A DNA stretch of 56,831 nt from an uncultured Candidatus Poseidoniales archaeon (GTDB taxonomy: Archaea > Thermoplasmatota > Poseidoniia > Poseidoniales > Poseidoniaceae). Under the pieces are notes generated by a model, which saw only the letters and a list, made by a program, of their open reading frames with translations, did no database searches and was not told where the DNA came from. The position numbers were made by a program, and so were the translations under genes. The stretch is from assembly GCA_902605365.1 (NCBI GenBank), contig CACLCM010000009.1, forward strand, positions 1-56,831. Direction: 5' to 3'. This document shows positions 8,252 through 17,501 of this stretch, piece by piece. Within the stretch, counting starts at the first letter, position 1, and each line of letters opens with the position of its first letter.

Positions 8252-9938
8252 TTCCGACACCAATCATTCCTATACGAAGTAGTTCTCTGGCTTTTTCACT
8301 TACAGCGAAGTTGAATTCATTAACGACGCCATCGGTAATTACGTGACAATCACGGTAGAATGAATTGTATGCAGTAGCAAGTTCGAGCAAGTAAAGTGCA
8401 AATGCATGAGGCTTGTTTTCGTTAACCGACTGAGAAACCTTGTCAACAAAACATGCCATTACTCTCATCAATTGATGCATGGCAGGAGGAATGTCACCTG
8501 TACTATCTGGAATAGAATCTCGTCCTACCCTACTGGCAATAGAACAAGCGCGGGTGTGCGAGTACATTACAAATGGTGCACTTTCACCTTCGAATGAAAG
8601 AGCCTCTTCCCAGCGGAAAGTGAAGCCCTTATCAGGACTAACTTTAGTGATGTTAAAACGAACAGCAGAAACTCCCACTGCTTCTGCAATCTTAGCCACT
8701 TCCTCTTCACTAAGGTCGGTTCTTAACTCCCTAACTACAGATGCTGCTTGGGCTTGTGCTTCTTCGAGCAAATCGTCCATGAAGACTACATTTCCTTTCC
8801 TTGTACTCATCTTGCCTTCTGGCAGTTTAATGAAAGCATAAAACATGACATCCGGGATTCTTTCACCCAGTTCTTGCAAAGTAAGCCCTACCTGTTTGGC
8901 CTGCAATTTGTGATCCTCACCAAGTACATTGATTAATTCATCACATTGTTGCCATTTCCACATATGATATGCTATGTCTCTCGTAGCATAGAGTGATGAA
9001 CCGTCGCCTCTTCTATAGAAGAAATCTGTTTTACCTTTCAGACCCCTTTGACCCAGATCTAAAAAGTGCGCACCATTATCTGCGGAATCGTGAATCTCAA
9101 GACTGGAAAGCCTATCCATCAATGCTGAGACTGTGCCATCTACTACAAACTTAGATTCCTTGGTAAATGTATCAAACTCAATCCCTAACCTCGAAAGAGT
9201 CTCCAACATCCCATCAAGTACTGGCTGGTAAGCTCCCTCAAATTGCTTCAATACCGAATCATCACCATGTTCAGAAGCATGAACTAATTTGCTAATTTCA
9301 TCTTCGATTTCTTGACTTCCTTCTGAACGTTTAGCCTGAGCAGCCTGATACCATCGAACGGTTTCATGGTCCGCTTTACCACTCCACTTCGGATTGATTT
9401 CATCCTTGTCATCCAGAATCGAGTCAACTTCTTCCTTCGAAAGATTTGCTAATGCCCATGCGAGTACTCCGACTTGCTTACCCATGTCATCAACATAATA
9501 TTCAGCACGTACCGTATTACCATAAAGGCGGTTCAAACGAACTAATGTATCTCCTAAGATGGCATTACGGGCCCTTCCTACATGGAAAGGACCATTTGGA
9601 TTAGCACTGGTATGTTCGATTAGAACATCTTTACTACCTGGCATTTCGATTCCTGACATCACTTTACCTGCTAGCCAATTGGATTCTGCCTTGAAATTCA
9701 GATAGCCTCCTGCAGCTTTAACCTCGAAATTCCCAGATAGGTTTGAGGCTAATTCTTCGGCTATATCTGCTGGATTGCGTCCTAATTGTTTTGCAAAAGG
9801 AAAACATGGCAGAGATAAATCTCCCTGGTCTCTTTCTCTACTAGTTCCCAAAGCATTCTTCCAAAAATCACCGGATACGCCGATATCTGCAAGGGCGGCT
9901 TCCAGAGATGGCTCAATGATGTCACGTAAGATATTCAT
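8229..9938 (-). CDS. argS: Arginyl-tRNA synthetase
   Basis: Class I aminoacyl-tRNA synthetase charging tRNA-Arg. The order of domains is standard: N-terminal tRNA-binding add-1 region (residues 1-95), then HTSANPNGPFHVGRARN, which contains the HIGH-type motif, a Rossmann catalytic core, the KMSK-type loop KMSTRKGNVVF, and a C-terminal helical DALR anticodon-binding domain starting near FVMYSHTRACS. 569 residues is normal. ATG start; prf1 lies 9 bases upstream on the same strand, so the two translation genes form an operon. The 3' end overlaps the unknown forward gene by 23 bases. Confidence 0.97.
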   Translation of the reverse strand: MNILRDIIEPSLEAALADIGVSGDFWKNALGTSRERDQGDLSLPCFPFAKQLGRNPADIAEELASNLSGNFEVKAAGGYLNFKAESNWLAGKVMSGIEMPGSKDVLIEHTSANPNGPFHVGRARNAILGDTLVRLNRLYGNTVRAEYYVDDMGKQVGVLAWALANLSKEEVDSILDDKDEINPKWSGKADHETVRWYQAAQAKRSEGSQEIEDEISKLVHASEHGDDSVLKQFEGAYQPVLDGMLETLSRLGIEFDTFTKESKFVVDGTVSALMDRLSSLEIHDSADNGAHFLDLGQRGLKGKTDFFYRRGDGSSLYATRDIAYHMWKWQQCDELINVLGEDHKLQAKQVGLTLQELGERIPDVMFYAFIKLPEGKMSTRKGNVVFMDDLLEEAQAQAASVVRELRTDLSEEEVAKIAEAVGVSAVRFNITKVSPDKGFTFRWEEALSFEGESAPFVMYSHTRACSIASRVGRDSIPDSTGDIPPAMHQLMRVMACFVDKVSQSVNENKPHAFALYLLELATAYNSFYRDCHVITDGVVNEFNFAVSEKARELLRIGMIGVGIIPLESM

Positions 9939-9947
9939 TTACAGACC

Positions 9948-11195
9948 TCACATAATCGGGTATCGTAATACTGCAGCAAGACCGCCAAATCCAGAGTCAA
10001 GTTGTGCGCCCTCTTCAGTATCGGTAGAGATAAACTTGACCTCAGCACGTCCTTTTGTCGCCAATAAAGAAAATTCATCAATAAGTGAGACAGAACTTAT
10101 CTCCTTTAGATCATCACCATCGGCTTTACATTTTGAGCAAGCGGGAAGAGCATCCATTCTACCAATACTTACAGTCCATTCATTGGAGCATGATTTGCAT
10201 TCAATAGTTACCACATTTTTTCTCATACCTTCACTAATCAAAAGTTTTGCAACCGCACCTTGTTCTAGTGCTTGACGAATCATTCTTTCACCATAAGTTG
10301 CCTTTGGATGTTGTTTCACCAATTCTTCTAAGAACTCAGTTACCACTTTTCGTTCTGCATCAAGTTCAATTTCGCCCATCAAACCTCCAGCATTATCTAC
10401 AAGTTCTCTGACACCACTTTCGTTAGAATAACCTACATCGAAGGTTGTCTTAGCAATCTTCTTTGTTATCTCATGATGGAAGTAATCGTTCTTTACCACG
10501 AAATCCTTGGTAGCGCCTGGTCCGCCAATTATGATGGCTTGAATATTATCAAGCTCTGGTAACCAGTAGGAACATGCATGCTCAGTAGCACGTTTGAAGA
10601 AATTGTGCGCTGCTTCTTCGATCAATCTCTCGAAACGTTGAGCGGATTGCCCCCCCTGCCTGTGCTTACCCATTATGTTAGACACAAGGAACTCTTGGAC
10701 GTGAATACGCTTACCACTCGCAATCCCATACGCAGCTTCGGCACGATCTATCACGAATAGACCATATGATTTCTTATCGATTAGCATATCTTCTAATTGG
10801 GTTAATTCGAACCTAGAATCACAACGGTATCTGAAAGAGAGGAGAGCCTTAGGTGGGTCATCAACGATTATCGTTGTATGACGAGTTTTATTGTTTCCAA
10901 CAATTATTGCACCAGTGAACAATGCAAGTCCTCTTTCTCCAGCATCTCGGTACTTAGATAGTAAAGAAATTGCAGACTCAATCGCTCCCTGTACGTTCTT
11001 CTTTGTTGATTTAGATTTGATATTAGCGGCCTGTCCGTGTTCGTTTTGCAACATCTGGCGGGCATCGGAAACTTGCCGGTCTGGGGGAATGATTACTGTG
11101 ACTAATTCTGTACCTGAACCTTTCATTTCTCTCAGGTCTTCAAGAGCCAATTTCAATTTGAGGCGGCGTGTAGCCATTTCTGCATCATCACTCAT
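9948..11195 (-). CDS. prf1: Peptide chain release factor aRF1
   Basis: Archaeal class 1 release factor that recognises all three stop codons and triggers peptide release. The stop-codon-reading NIKS motif is at residues 58-61, YRCDSRF matches the YxCxxxF decoding motif, and GGQ, the peptidyl-transferase-centre motif, is at 181-183 (KHRQGGQSAQ). The C-terminal domain keeps a C-x2-C / C-x2-C zinc mini-domain (CKSCSNEW and CSKCKADG). The chosen ATG (11195) gives 415 residues, the usual aRF1 length, and has a GGGGGAG ribosome-binding site; an upstream in-frame start would run into the pyrH leader. Divergent from pyrH. Confidence 0.97.
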   Translation of the reverse strand: MSDDAEMATRRLKLKLALEDLREMKGSGTELVTVIIPPDRQVSDARQMLQNEHGQAANIKSKSTKKNVQGAIESAISLLSKYRDAGERGLALFTGAIIVGNNKTRHTTIIVDDPPKALLSFRYRCDSRFELTQLEDMLIDKKSYGLFVIDRAEAAYGIASGKRIHVQEFLVSNIMGKHRQGGQSAQRFERLIEEAAHNFFKRATEHACSYWLPELDNIQAIIIGGPGATKDFVVKNDYFHHEITKKIAKTTFDVGYSNESGVRELVDNAGGLMGEIELDAERKVVTEFLEELVKQHPKATYGERMIRQALEQGAVAKLLISEGMRKNVVTIECKSCSNEWTVSIGRMDALPACSKCKADGDDLKEISSVSLIDEFSLLATKGRAEVKFISTDTEEGAQLDSGFGGLAAVLRYPIM

Positions 11196-11287
11196 ACACG
11201 TCTCCCCCAGCCCTAAGGGCTGAGGCGAGGACTTTGAAGCCTTCTGAGAAGGAAGCATCATCAATGGTCGACTTGCACGCACTGTTG

Positions 11288-11992
11288 ATGACGACCCATA
11301 TCGTTGCACTCGGAGGCTCGCTATTGCGCCCTGAAGAGGCCGAAAAAAGGTCGCAGTGGTTCGGTCAGTTACGTCAACTCGCCGTACACCTAGAAGGTAA
11401 TGGAAGAAGACTGGGGATTGTTGTTGGCGGAGGATTACCAGCTAGAGAAGGAATAACCTTAGCCAGAAGTTCATTCACTGAACCCTATAGACTGGACACT
11501 GTCGGCATTGCTGCAACTCGTTTGAATGCAACAATTTTGCAACAATCATTGTTAGATATTGGCTGTAATGTTTGCCCGATAATACCACATTCAACCGATG
11601 AAGCCGCTGAATTACTCTTGGAACATAATTTCGTAATCATGGGTGGAACCACGCCAGGCCACACAACAGATGCTGTTGCTGTTGCTCTTGCAAGGGATTC
11701 AGGCGCTCCTCACTGCGTAATTGCAACAAATGTTTCTCATGTTCATGATAGTGACCCAAGAACAAATGAAAGTGCAAAGCCGATAGAAGAGATGACATTG
11801 GCTGAGTTAGCGGAAATTACAGGTTTGGAAGCATTGGGTCCCGGTGAGTCAGCGGCGGTTGACCCTGTAGCGGTTAAGTGGGCGATCGATTCAGGTATGC
11901 GATTAGCAGTATTAGATGGTAGAGACCTTACTCTACTAGAAGATGCGATTGAAGGCAGACCGTTTGTTGGAACTTTAGTAAGAACGGAGTGA
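11288..11992 (+). CDS. pyrH: Archaeal-type uridylate (UMP) kinase
   Basis: Amino acid kinase superfamily enzyme phosphorylating UMP to UDP in pyrimidine synthesis. It begins with the phosphate-binding THIVALGGSLL, then LGIVVGGGLPAREG, the nucleotide loop IMGGTTPGHTTDAVAV, and IATNVSHVHDSDP near the C-terminal third. Start is uncertain: ATG 11288 places the first beta strand at residue 3 as in the family, while ATG 11264 (MVDLHALL) adds eight residues and has a weak GGAAG upstream. Divergent from prf1 across less than 95 bases. It is functionally linked to the carAB genes of the window but not adjacent to them. Confidence 0.92.
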   Translation: MTTHIVALGGSLLRPEEAEKRSQWFGQLRQLAVHLEGNGRRLGIVVGGGLPAREGITLARSSFTEPYRLDTVGIAATRLNATILQQSLLDIGCNVCPIIPHSTDEAAELLLEHNFVIMGGTTPGHTTDAVAVALARDSGAPHCVIATNVSHVHDSDPRTNESAKPIEEMTLAELAEITGLEALGPGESAAVDPVAVKWAIDSGMRLAVLDGRDLTLLEDAIEGRPFVGTLVRTE

Positions 11993-11997
11993 GAAAT

Positions 11998-12273
11998 ATG
12001 GTAGATGCAAAGGCAATAAGAGATAAAGTGAGCAAAAAAGCCAGTAACGCTCGTAACAAAATTACATCGCACCTAACCGCTCACAAACATTGCCAAATGT
12101 GTGGTGCAACAATTGACATCAAAGCAGAGCCACGAATTTGTAAGGCAGACGAATGTGTATCAAAATATGAAAAGCGGGCTAAAAACGACAGAATGATGAG
12201 AATAATGTTCGTAGTGTTCTTCATAGCAATAGTGGCTCCAGTTGGATTACGACTAGCTGGATTTGGCGGCTAA
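11998..12273 (+). CDS. Small zinc-ribbon protein with C-terminal membrane helix (DUF2116-like)
   Basis: A 91-residue protein. The middle carries HKHCQMCGATI and a second C-x4-C half (CKADEC), followed by a basic KYEKRAKNDRMMR stretch, and the last 25 residues form one transmembrane helix (IMFVVFFIAIVAPVGL). This arrangement matches DUF2116-type archaeal proteins of unknown role. The ATG at 11998 is preferred to a GTG at 11989 that would overlap the pyrH stop. It ends convergent with the NOG1-like gene, overlapping by 4 bases. No function can be assigned. Confidence 0.78.
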   Translation: MVDAKAIRDKVSKKASNARNKITSHLTAHKHCQMCGATIDIKAEPRICKADECVSKYEKRAKNDRMMRIMFVVFFIAIVAPVGLRLAGFGG

Positions 12274-13370
12274 TTGCGATGCCACCCCTCTGGTAGACTC
12301 ATCGGGTCAGTTTGCATATTAGCCTTGCATCGTCTTACCATTTCTAATCTCAATGCTGTGACACCAACATCTTCAATTGCAGAGATTGTAACACATCCTT
12401 CCTCATCGATTAAAACTGGCAAATTAGGCTCTCCTTCCCCATCCCATTCAGATTCAAACTGCTTTACTTCATCCCAATTAGCGGGTAATGGTTCCATCAG
12501 GTCGCCTTTAGAGACTACAACAATCATATCAATTTCAGGAAGAAGTGTTTTTACTTCTTCCAACAGACTGTGCTGATCTTCTAAACTAGTCCCACACTTT
12601 TCAGATATATCCATCAAGAATATGCACAAACTTCCGACGTGCTGAATAGCAACTATGGCTTGCAATTCAATGGCGTTTCTATCATCCATTGGCCTATCTA
12701 GCAATCCAGGGGTATCAACCATTTGGTGAGGAACTCTACGGTGTTTGAAATGTCCAACGTGGAGTTGTTTAGTTGTAAATGGATAGTGATTAACTTCCAT
12801 ATTACCGCTAGATAGTGATGAGATGAATGCACTCTTACCTACATTTGGAGCCCCACATACAACGATTGTTGGACAAAGTTGGTCTATAACCGGCAATTTA
12901 CGTAAAACCATTCTACTTTCATGAAGCCAATCGAGAGAAGGGCTTAATCTTCTCATGATACTAGAGAGACGCCCATATGCTTCTTTCCTAGCATCATGCA
13001 TCACTTCGAATCTAGCAGTTCGTACAATCTTAATCGCATTGTGTTTTGCGATTTTACGCATTTGTTTGGCGCCCCAGCCAAGCATTGAGAGATGATGACG
13101 ATAATCATCACATCCAACACAAGCATCTACCATCGCTTTATCGAACAGTGGCATTTGGTCAAGGCTTGGCCAAGACTTCTCTGTATCCTCAAGATACTGT
13201 GACATCACGTCTGCAGATGTTTGAACCATACGGGTAAGTTGTTTTCTGACACGGAAGACTTTGACTGGATCATCGACTCTGTCAGCGGCTTTTTTAGCAC
13301 GACTGAAACCTTTGTCGAGTACTTCCTCTTCAGTAAGTACTGTTGTCAGGTCTCGCCACACTACCTTCAT
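12270..13370 (-). CDS. NOG1-like GTPase (OBG superfamily)
   Basis: Predicted ribosome-associated GTPase of the NOG1 type, involved in large-subunit assembly in eukaryotes and probably in archaea. The first 165 residues form a helical NOG1 N-terminal domain. The G domain follows: G1 GAPNVGKSAF, G2 region around YPFTTK, G3 DTPGLLDRP and G4 VSKGD. The ATG at 13370 is chosen because a GGGAGG ribosome-binding site stands 7 bases before it; the in-frame ATG five codons upstream lies on that site. About 366 residues, close to other archaeal members. The divergent neighbour at 13472 is unknown. Confidence 0.9.
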   Translation of the reverse strand: MKVVWRDLTTVLTEEEVLDKGFSRAKKAADRVDDPVKVFRVRKQLTRMVQTSADVMSQYLEDTEKSWPSLDQMPLFDKAMVDACVGCDDYRHHLSMLGWGAKQMRKIAKHNAIKIVRTARFEVMHDARKEAYGRLSSIMRRLSPSLDWLHESRMVLRKLPVIDQLCPTIVVCGAPNVGKSAFISSLSSGNMEVNHYPFTTKQLHVGHFKHRRVPHQMVDTPGLLDRPMDDRNAIELQAIVAIQHVGSLCIFLMDISEKCGTSLEDQHSLLEEVKTLLPEIDMIVVVSKGDLMEPLPANWDEVKQFESEWDGEGEPNLPVLIDEEGCVTISAIEDVGVTALRLEMVRRCKANMQTDPMSLPEGWHRN

Positions 13371-13471
13371 CCGAATGCCTCCCAATTAATCGGGGTCGCC
13401 TCCTATTCTTCAAATCGTAGGTTCATTTTGAGAGCGTCAGGGCTTAGAAGGAGGAGCCCCGACACCCGGAC

Positions 13472-13897
13472 ATGTCGGACCTACCGGAATGGGCGCAAAG
13501 TATGTGGGAAAGCCTAGGCTCTCCAAAAATTGAAGAAATGGAAAGTGTGCATACTGGCGATTTGATGGACCGAAGACACGGGCTAAGAAAAGATGACTTA
13601 GTCGAAATCCAAATTGATGCTAGGGCATTAAGAGATGATGAGGAAACATGGGCAAGAGGTAGACTTTTGTCATCTGGAAAATCATCTATCGAGTTGCTAA
13701 CTGTTGAAGGCGAGCATGTTTATCTTGCCAGGGAAGTTATTGTGAGAGTTGTTTTAATCGCTCACACACGTCCAGCATATATCGATGACAAAGAATTGCT
13801 AGAGTTTGAAAGGGCTGATCAGAAAAGACGCTCCAACCTTCACGAGAAGGTTGAAAAGAAGACAAAAGGCAATGATGACTCACACCTTTGGGGATGA
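13472..13897 (+). CDS. Hypothetical soluble protein, 141 aa
   Basis: Not recognised. The centre (about residues 38-100) alternates beta strands, including DLVEIQIDAR, WARGRLLSSGKSSIELL and EHVYLAREVIVRVVLIA, which suggests a small beta-barrel, possibly SH3- or Sm-like, but no family motif can be pointed to. The ends are charged and probably disordered. No cysteines, no membrane segment. An AGGAGG stands about 16 bases before the ATG, farther than ideal. Its 3' end overlaps the start of the pterin dehydratase gene, so they are probably co-translated. Confidence 0.65.
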   Translation: MSDLPEWAQSMWESLGSPKIEEMESVHTGDLMDRRHGLRKDDLVEIQIDARALRDDEETWARGRLLSSGKSSIELLTVEGEHVYLAREVIVRVVLIAHTRPAYIDDKELLEFERADQKRRSNLHEKVEKKTKGNDDSHLWG

Positions 13898-14231
13898 TTT
13901 CATTTCATTGAATCAAAAATCCTGTATACCGTGCAGAGGAGGGGTCCCTCCTTTGACAAAGAGTGAAATTGCACCTCTAATCCAACAGATTCACAGTGAT
14001 TGGTCATTAATCGAAGAACACCATATTGAACGAAATGTGAAATTTGACAACTTTGTTCAAGCTCTTAAATTTGTTAATGACGCAGGTGCTATTTGTGAAG
14101 AAGAAGGACACCATGCTGACTTTGAATTGTCTTGGGGGCTTGTGAAAATCAAGATTTGGACTCACAAGATTGATGGATTGACCGAGTCTGATTTTATCCT
14201 TGCATCCAAAATCGATGACATTGAAGGGTGA
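13872..14231 (+). CDS. Pterin-4a-carbinolamine dehydratase family protein
   Basis: Small enzyme that dehydrates 4a-hydroxytetrahydropterins, recycling the cofactor of aromatic amino acid hydroxylases; some homologues act with molybdopterin enzymes instead. The diagnostic block is present: EEEGHHADFELSWG, with the catalytic His pair, then KIKIWTHKIDGLTESDF with the third conserved His. The start is one of two adjacent ATGs (13872 or 13875); longer frames run back through the preceding gene. No hydroxylase is seen in the window, so the physiological substrate is open. Confidence 0.88.
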   Translation: MMTHTFGDDFISLNQKSCIPCRGGVPPLTKSEIAPLIQQIHSDWSLIEEHHIERNVKFDNFVQALKFVNDAGAICEEEGHHADFELSWGLVKIKIWTHKIDGLTESDFILASKIDDIEG

Positions 14232-14235
14232 AATA

Positions 14236-14808
14236 ATGTCAGACGTGCAAGATAATATTTTGACACGAAGGACAGTTTACAAATTTACAGATAAAGACGT
14301 ACCTGAGTCGATAATCAATCAGGCTCTAATTGCCGCATCTAAAGCGCCATGCCACAAACATACACACCCTTGGAAATTCTATGTCCTTGGTCCAGAAATC
14401 AGGAGTAAGTTGATTCCTGTAATTAAAAAATTAGCAGAACTGAAATCAATAAAGTTGGGTTCTAAAGATTTGCAAAAGGATGCTGAAAGGGCAATAAGGA
14501 AGATTACCCAGCCACCTATATTGATTGTAATTACCTCGAAAAAAGACCCAGAGGATAAGTTCAGAGAAAAAGAGGATTATGCTGCAACCGTGTGTGCATT
14601 ACACAACATGGTTCTTTCATTTTGGGATAACGACATTGGTTCACAATGGTCATCAGGTTCGATTACAAGAGATTTGGACACCTACCAATATCTTTCTATA
14701 AATCCAAATACTGAAGAGATAATTGGTTTTTTGAAAGCAGGTTATCCAGAGGCGATTCCAAACGTAAAGAAACCATCGTTTGAAGAATTAACTGTGTATT
14801 TAGACTGA
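14236..14808 (+). CDS. Nitroreductase-family FMN oxidoreductase
   Basis: Member of the nitroreductase/FMN-dependent oxidoreductase fold. It begins with the typical NILTRRTVYKFTDKDVP (FMN phosphate-binding Arg residues) and ASKAPCHKHTHPWKFYVL (PS.xNxQPW-like region). The C-terminal part has IGFLKAGYPEAIP, which matches the family's glycine turn. 190 residues from the ATG at 14236, which follows a GGGTGA ribosome-binding site 4 bases after the dehydratase stop. Substrate unknown; these enzymes reduce nitroaromatics, flavins or quinones. Stops exactly against the convergent aIF2-beta stop codon. Confidence 0.85.
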   Translation: MSDVQDNILTRRTVYKFTDKDVPESIINQALIAASKAPCHKHTHPWKFYVLGPEIRSKLIPVIKKLAELKSIKLGSKDLQKDAERAIRKITQPPILIVITSKKDPEDKFREKEDYAATVCALHNMVLSFWDNDIGSQWSSGSITRDLDTYQYLSINPNTEEIIGFLKAGYPEAIPNVKKPSFEELTVYLD

Positions 14809-15219
14809 TCAAAGTTTGACTGGCCTAGTAGCTCCACATGCTTGACATTTCAGCAATGTAGTTCTTCCCTCTTTGATGAAATGAGTATCTGGAGCATTAC
14901 ATTGAACACACTTAATGTAAAGATTGACGTAATTAACTATGGTTTTCTTAATCCTCTTTGGAGGTATTCTACCTTTGAAGCGTATACGAGGGCCGTCCCT
15001 TGAACCAGCAGTACCAAGTTCATTCAGCATGAATTGATAGACGTGAGTCTCATCTCTATCCATATGATTTACTACTTCTGTAAAATTACGGAAAATTGTG
15101 TTTGAACCTTCGATCAAAATCTGTGGGTCTGGAAGAGTCCACCTTGCTCGATTTGAAATCTCTTCAGGGATATTTGACCTTGCGCGGTCAAGCAAAGACT
15201 CGTATTCGAAGTCGGACAT
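14809..15219 (-). CDS. eif2b: Translation initiation factor aIF2, beta subunit
   Basis: Beta subunit of the heterotrimeric factor that carries initiator Met-tRNA to the small ribosomal subunit. The N-terminal helix (FEYESLLDRA) that contacts the gamma subunit, the central alpha/beta domain with GRIPPKRIKK, and the C-terminal zinc ribbon (CVQCNAPDT and CQACGATRP) are all present. 136 residues is the usual archaeal length. ATG 15219 is preferred over the TTG directly before it. The alpha and gamma subunit genes are not in the window. Confidence 0.96.
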   Translation of the reverse strand: MSDFEYESLLDRARSNIPEEISNRARWTLPDPQILIEGSNTIFRNFTEVVNHMDRDETHVYQFMLNELGTAGSRDGPRIRFKGRIPPKRIKKTIVNYVNLYIKCVQCNAPDTHFIKEGRTTLLKCQACGATRPVKL

Positions 15220-15317
15220 CAAACCCTTCGCCGAGTCCGCTCCATTTGAGGGTTTCCGCCTTATTCGGTCTAGTCATAACGATGGTTTGATGTCTGATAG
15301 GCTGCCCCAGCATTATC

Positions 15318-15905
15318 ATGGAGACAGGTTTGAGCATAGAAGAACTGCGTATTATGGCAGCAAATCTTCGCAAAGAAGGTTTGAATTCTCAACAGATTGC
15401 AGATGAGTTATCGTTATCCCAAGACACCATAGCATGGCTTTCCGCTGGTACTAGTGGTGAAGAGAAGCCCCGCGACGTACATATTGGCTGGAGAACGATT
15501 GGAGTTAGACCTCAGAGAATCGCTGCTATTGGAGCAATAATGGCAGATGTTGTTGCAGAAGAGTGTGGAGATGGAATAGACACCGTGATTGGCGTTTCAA
15601 TTAATGGAGTCATATTCGCACACGAAGTAGCTAGTCAACTGGGTTGCGAAGTTGCAATTCACCGCAATGTGGATGGAGCGCCAGGAAAAGGGTCTCTTTC
15701 AAACAAGTACGGGCAAGTTTCTGGTAAGAGAGTTGTAATTGTTGACGATGTTCTTTCAACTGGAGTGACAATGAGCAGAACGATAGAATCAATGCGTGAA
15801 TCCGGCGCTGAAGTTGCATTATGCATGGTCCTAGTAAACAAAACTCCAAGAAATGAAATCGATGAAGTACCACTTCGTGGAATAATTCGAGCTGCTGTAG
15901 TTTGA
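15318..15905 (+). CDS. HTH-phosphoribosyltransferase regulator, GfcR-like
   Basis: An N-terminal helix-turn-helix (residues about 5-45, SQQIADELSLSQDTIAWLS) is joined to a type I phosphoribosyltransferase domain with the PRPP-binding motif VVIVDDVLSTGVT. This is the layout of the archaeal orotate-PRTase-like regulators; the Haloferax homologue GfcR controls sugar catabolism genes. It is therefore more likely a transcription factor sensing a phosphorylated metabolite than a biosynthetic pyrE, though catalysis is not excluded. 195 residues. Little room for a leader; no clear ribosome-binding site before the ATG, suggesting leaderless translation. lysS follows after 11 bases. Confidence 0.85.
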   Translation: METGLSIEELRIMAANLRKEGLNSQQIADELSLSQDTIAWLSAGTSGEEKPRDVHIGWRTIGVRPQRIAAIGAIMADVVAEECGDGIDTVIGVSINGVIFAHEVASQLGCEVAIHRNVDGAPGKGSLSNKYGQVSGKRVVIVDDVLSTGVTMSRTIESMRESGAEVALCMVLVNKTPRNEIDEVPLRGIIRAAVV

Positions 15906-15916
15906 GGTGAGCATTG

Positions 15917-17422
15917 ATGCACTGGGCTGATTTTGCAGCGCTAACCCTCTCTAAGCGAGGGAATAAGCACATCATTGCGTCTGGTATTACGCCTAGTGGA
16001 GAGTTCCATATCGGTCATTTGCGGGAGATTCTAACCGGTGACATGGTTATGCGTGCTTGCAGAGATGCAGGTCTGGATGTAGAGTCGGTATTCATTGTAG
16101 ATTCAGCAGACCCTCTTCGCAAAGTTTACCCTTTTCTCTCTGATGAATATGAGAAATACATAGGCTGCCCACTTGCTACAATCCCAGCACCTGATGAAAA
16201 TGGAAATCCTTCTAACGATGGTCGAAGTTATTCTCAACACTTCTTAGAGCCATTTTTGGCAGCATTAGAACAAATCGATGTCAAGCCAAGAATTATTGAT
16301 AATTATGAATCATATTCGAATGGAGAGTTTGCTGAAAAGTCCAGAATCGCTTGTGAAAAGGCAGATGAAATCCGTGAGATAATCGAGAGAGTAAGTGGTA
16401 GAGAACTCGCAGAAGACTGGTTTCCATTCAATCCATATGGCCACAATGGTAGCCTAGATGGTGTAACCGTAACCGGTTTTGAATGGCCATATGTACACTG
16501 GGTCCAAGATGGAGAACCCGGAAAGTCTGACCTGAATAAAGCAGAAGGTAAACTCCCTTGGAGGATAGATTGGCCGGCAAAATGGGGATGGGTTGGAGTG
16601 ACCTGCGAGCCATTTGGTAAAGACCATGGAGCTGCAGGAGGTTCCTATTCCACCGGTATTGAAATATCGAAGTTATTTGGAGATACACCTCCTCACCCGC
16701 TAATGTATGAATGGATTTCATTGAAAGGCCAAGGTGCAATGTCATCATCAACTGGCAACACAATAGGGCCATTGGAGGCATTAGAACTAGTTCCTCCTGA
16801 AATTCTGCGCTACCTAATCGCTTCTACCAAGCCGAAGAAGGCTATTACATTCGATGCTGGCATGTCATTGGTATCTTTAGCAGACGAGTATGAGAGGAAT
16901 GCTTCGAGAGATATTGAGACAGAACTTCTTGATGATGAATTAACTAGAAGGCAGCGTGTTGCGATTGAAGATGCAGAAGGTACTCTGAGGATGAGTCGTA
17001 TAGGTAGTGAAGATAGGTCACCGATTAATTTCAGGCACCTAGCAATGTTAGCTCAGGTGAAAGATGATGATGAGATATTACAATTGATTGGGAATAACTC
17101 ACTAGATCGACTATCAAGAATGCGTAACTGGATAAATGGTCCACATTTCCCAGAGGAATTACGAATAAGCGTAAGAAATGAAGTAATGCCAGGTTTAGAT
17201 AATTCAATTACATCTGCACTAAATGAGTCATTAGGCAGTTGTGAATGGGATTCAAAATCTATTGGCGAAGCAATTTCTCTAGCATTTAAATCTAATGAAA
17301 TTAATGCAAAAGACGGTTACAGAACACTATATCTTGCAATAATTGGATCGGAAAAAGGCCCTAGGCTGGCACCAATTTTAGCAGAATTAGAAAGAAGCGA
17401 TGTTCTAAAATTACTCGGCTAG
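15917..17422 (+). CDS. lysS: Class I lysyl-tRNA synthetase
   Basis: Archaeal-type class I LysRS charging tRNA-Lys, unrelated to the class II enzyme of most bacteria. The HIGH-type motif lies in SGEFHIGHLRE, and the KMSK-type loop is GAMSSSTGNTI. The long SC-fold and anticodon-binding helical C terminus follow. 501 residues is standard. The ATG at 15917 is preceded by GAGGTGA; a TTG just upstream is ignored. Apparently co-transcribed with the GfcR-like regulator. Confidence 0.96.
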   Translation: MHWADFAALTLSKRGNKHIIASGITPSGEFHIGHLREILTGDMVMRACRDAGLDVESVFIVDSADPLRKVYPFLSDEYEKYIGCPLATIPAPDENGNPSNDGRSYSQHFLEPFLAALEQIDVKPRIIDNYESYSNGEFAEKSRIACEKADEIREIIERVSGRELAEDWFPFNPYGHNGSLDGVTVTGFEWPYVHWVQDGEPGKSDLNKAEGKLPWRIDWPAKWGWVGVTCEPFGKDHGAAGGSYSTGIEISKLFGDTPPHPLMYEWISLKGQGAMSSSTGNTIGPLEALELVPPEILRYLIASTKPKKAITFDAGMSLVSLADEYERNASRDIETELLDDELTRRQRVAIEDAEGTLRMSRIGSEDRSPINFRHLAMLAQVKDDDEILQLIGNNSLDRLSRMRNWINGPHFPEELRISVRNEVMPGLDNSITSALNESLGSCEWDSKSIGEAISLAFKSNEINAKDGYRTLYLAIIGSEKGPRLAPILAELERSDVLKLLG

Positions 17423-17501
17423 GTCAACAATTACCGAAATAGACTAGATACGGAGTTTCTATACCGTTCGATTGAAAGGGGCCAAGGGTTGTTGCCGACA
17501 C

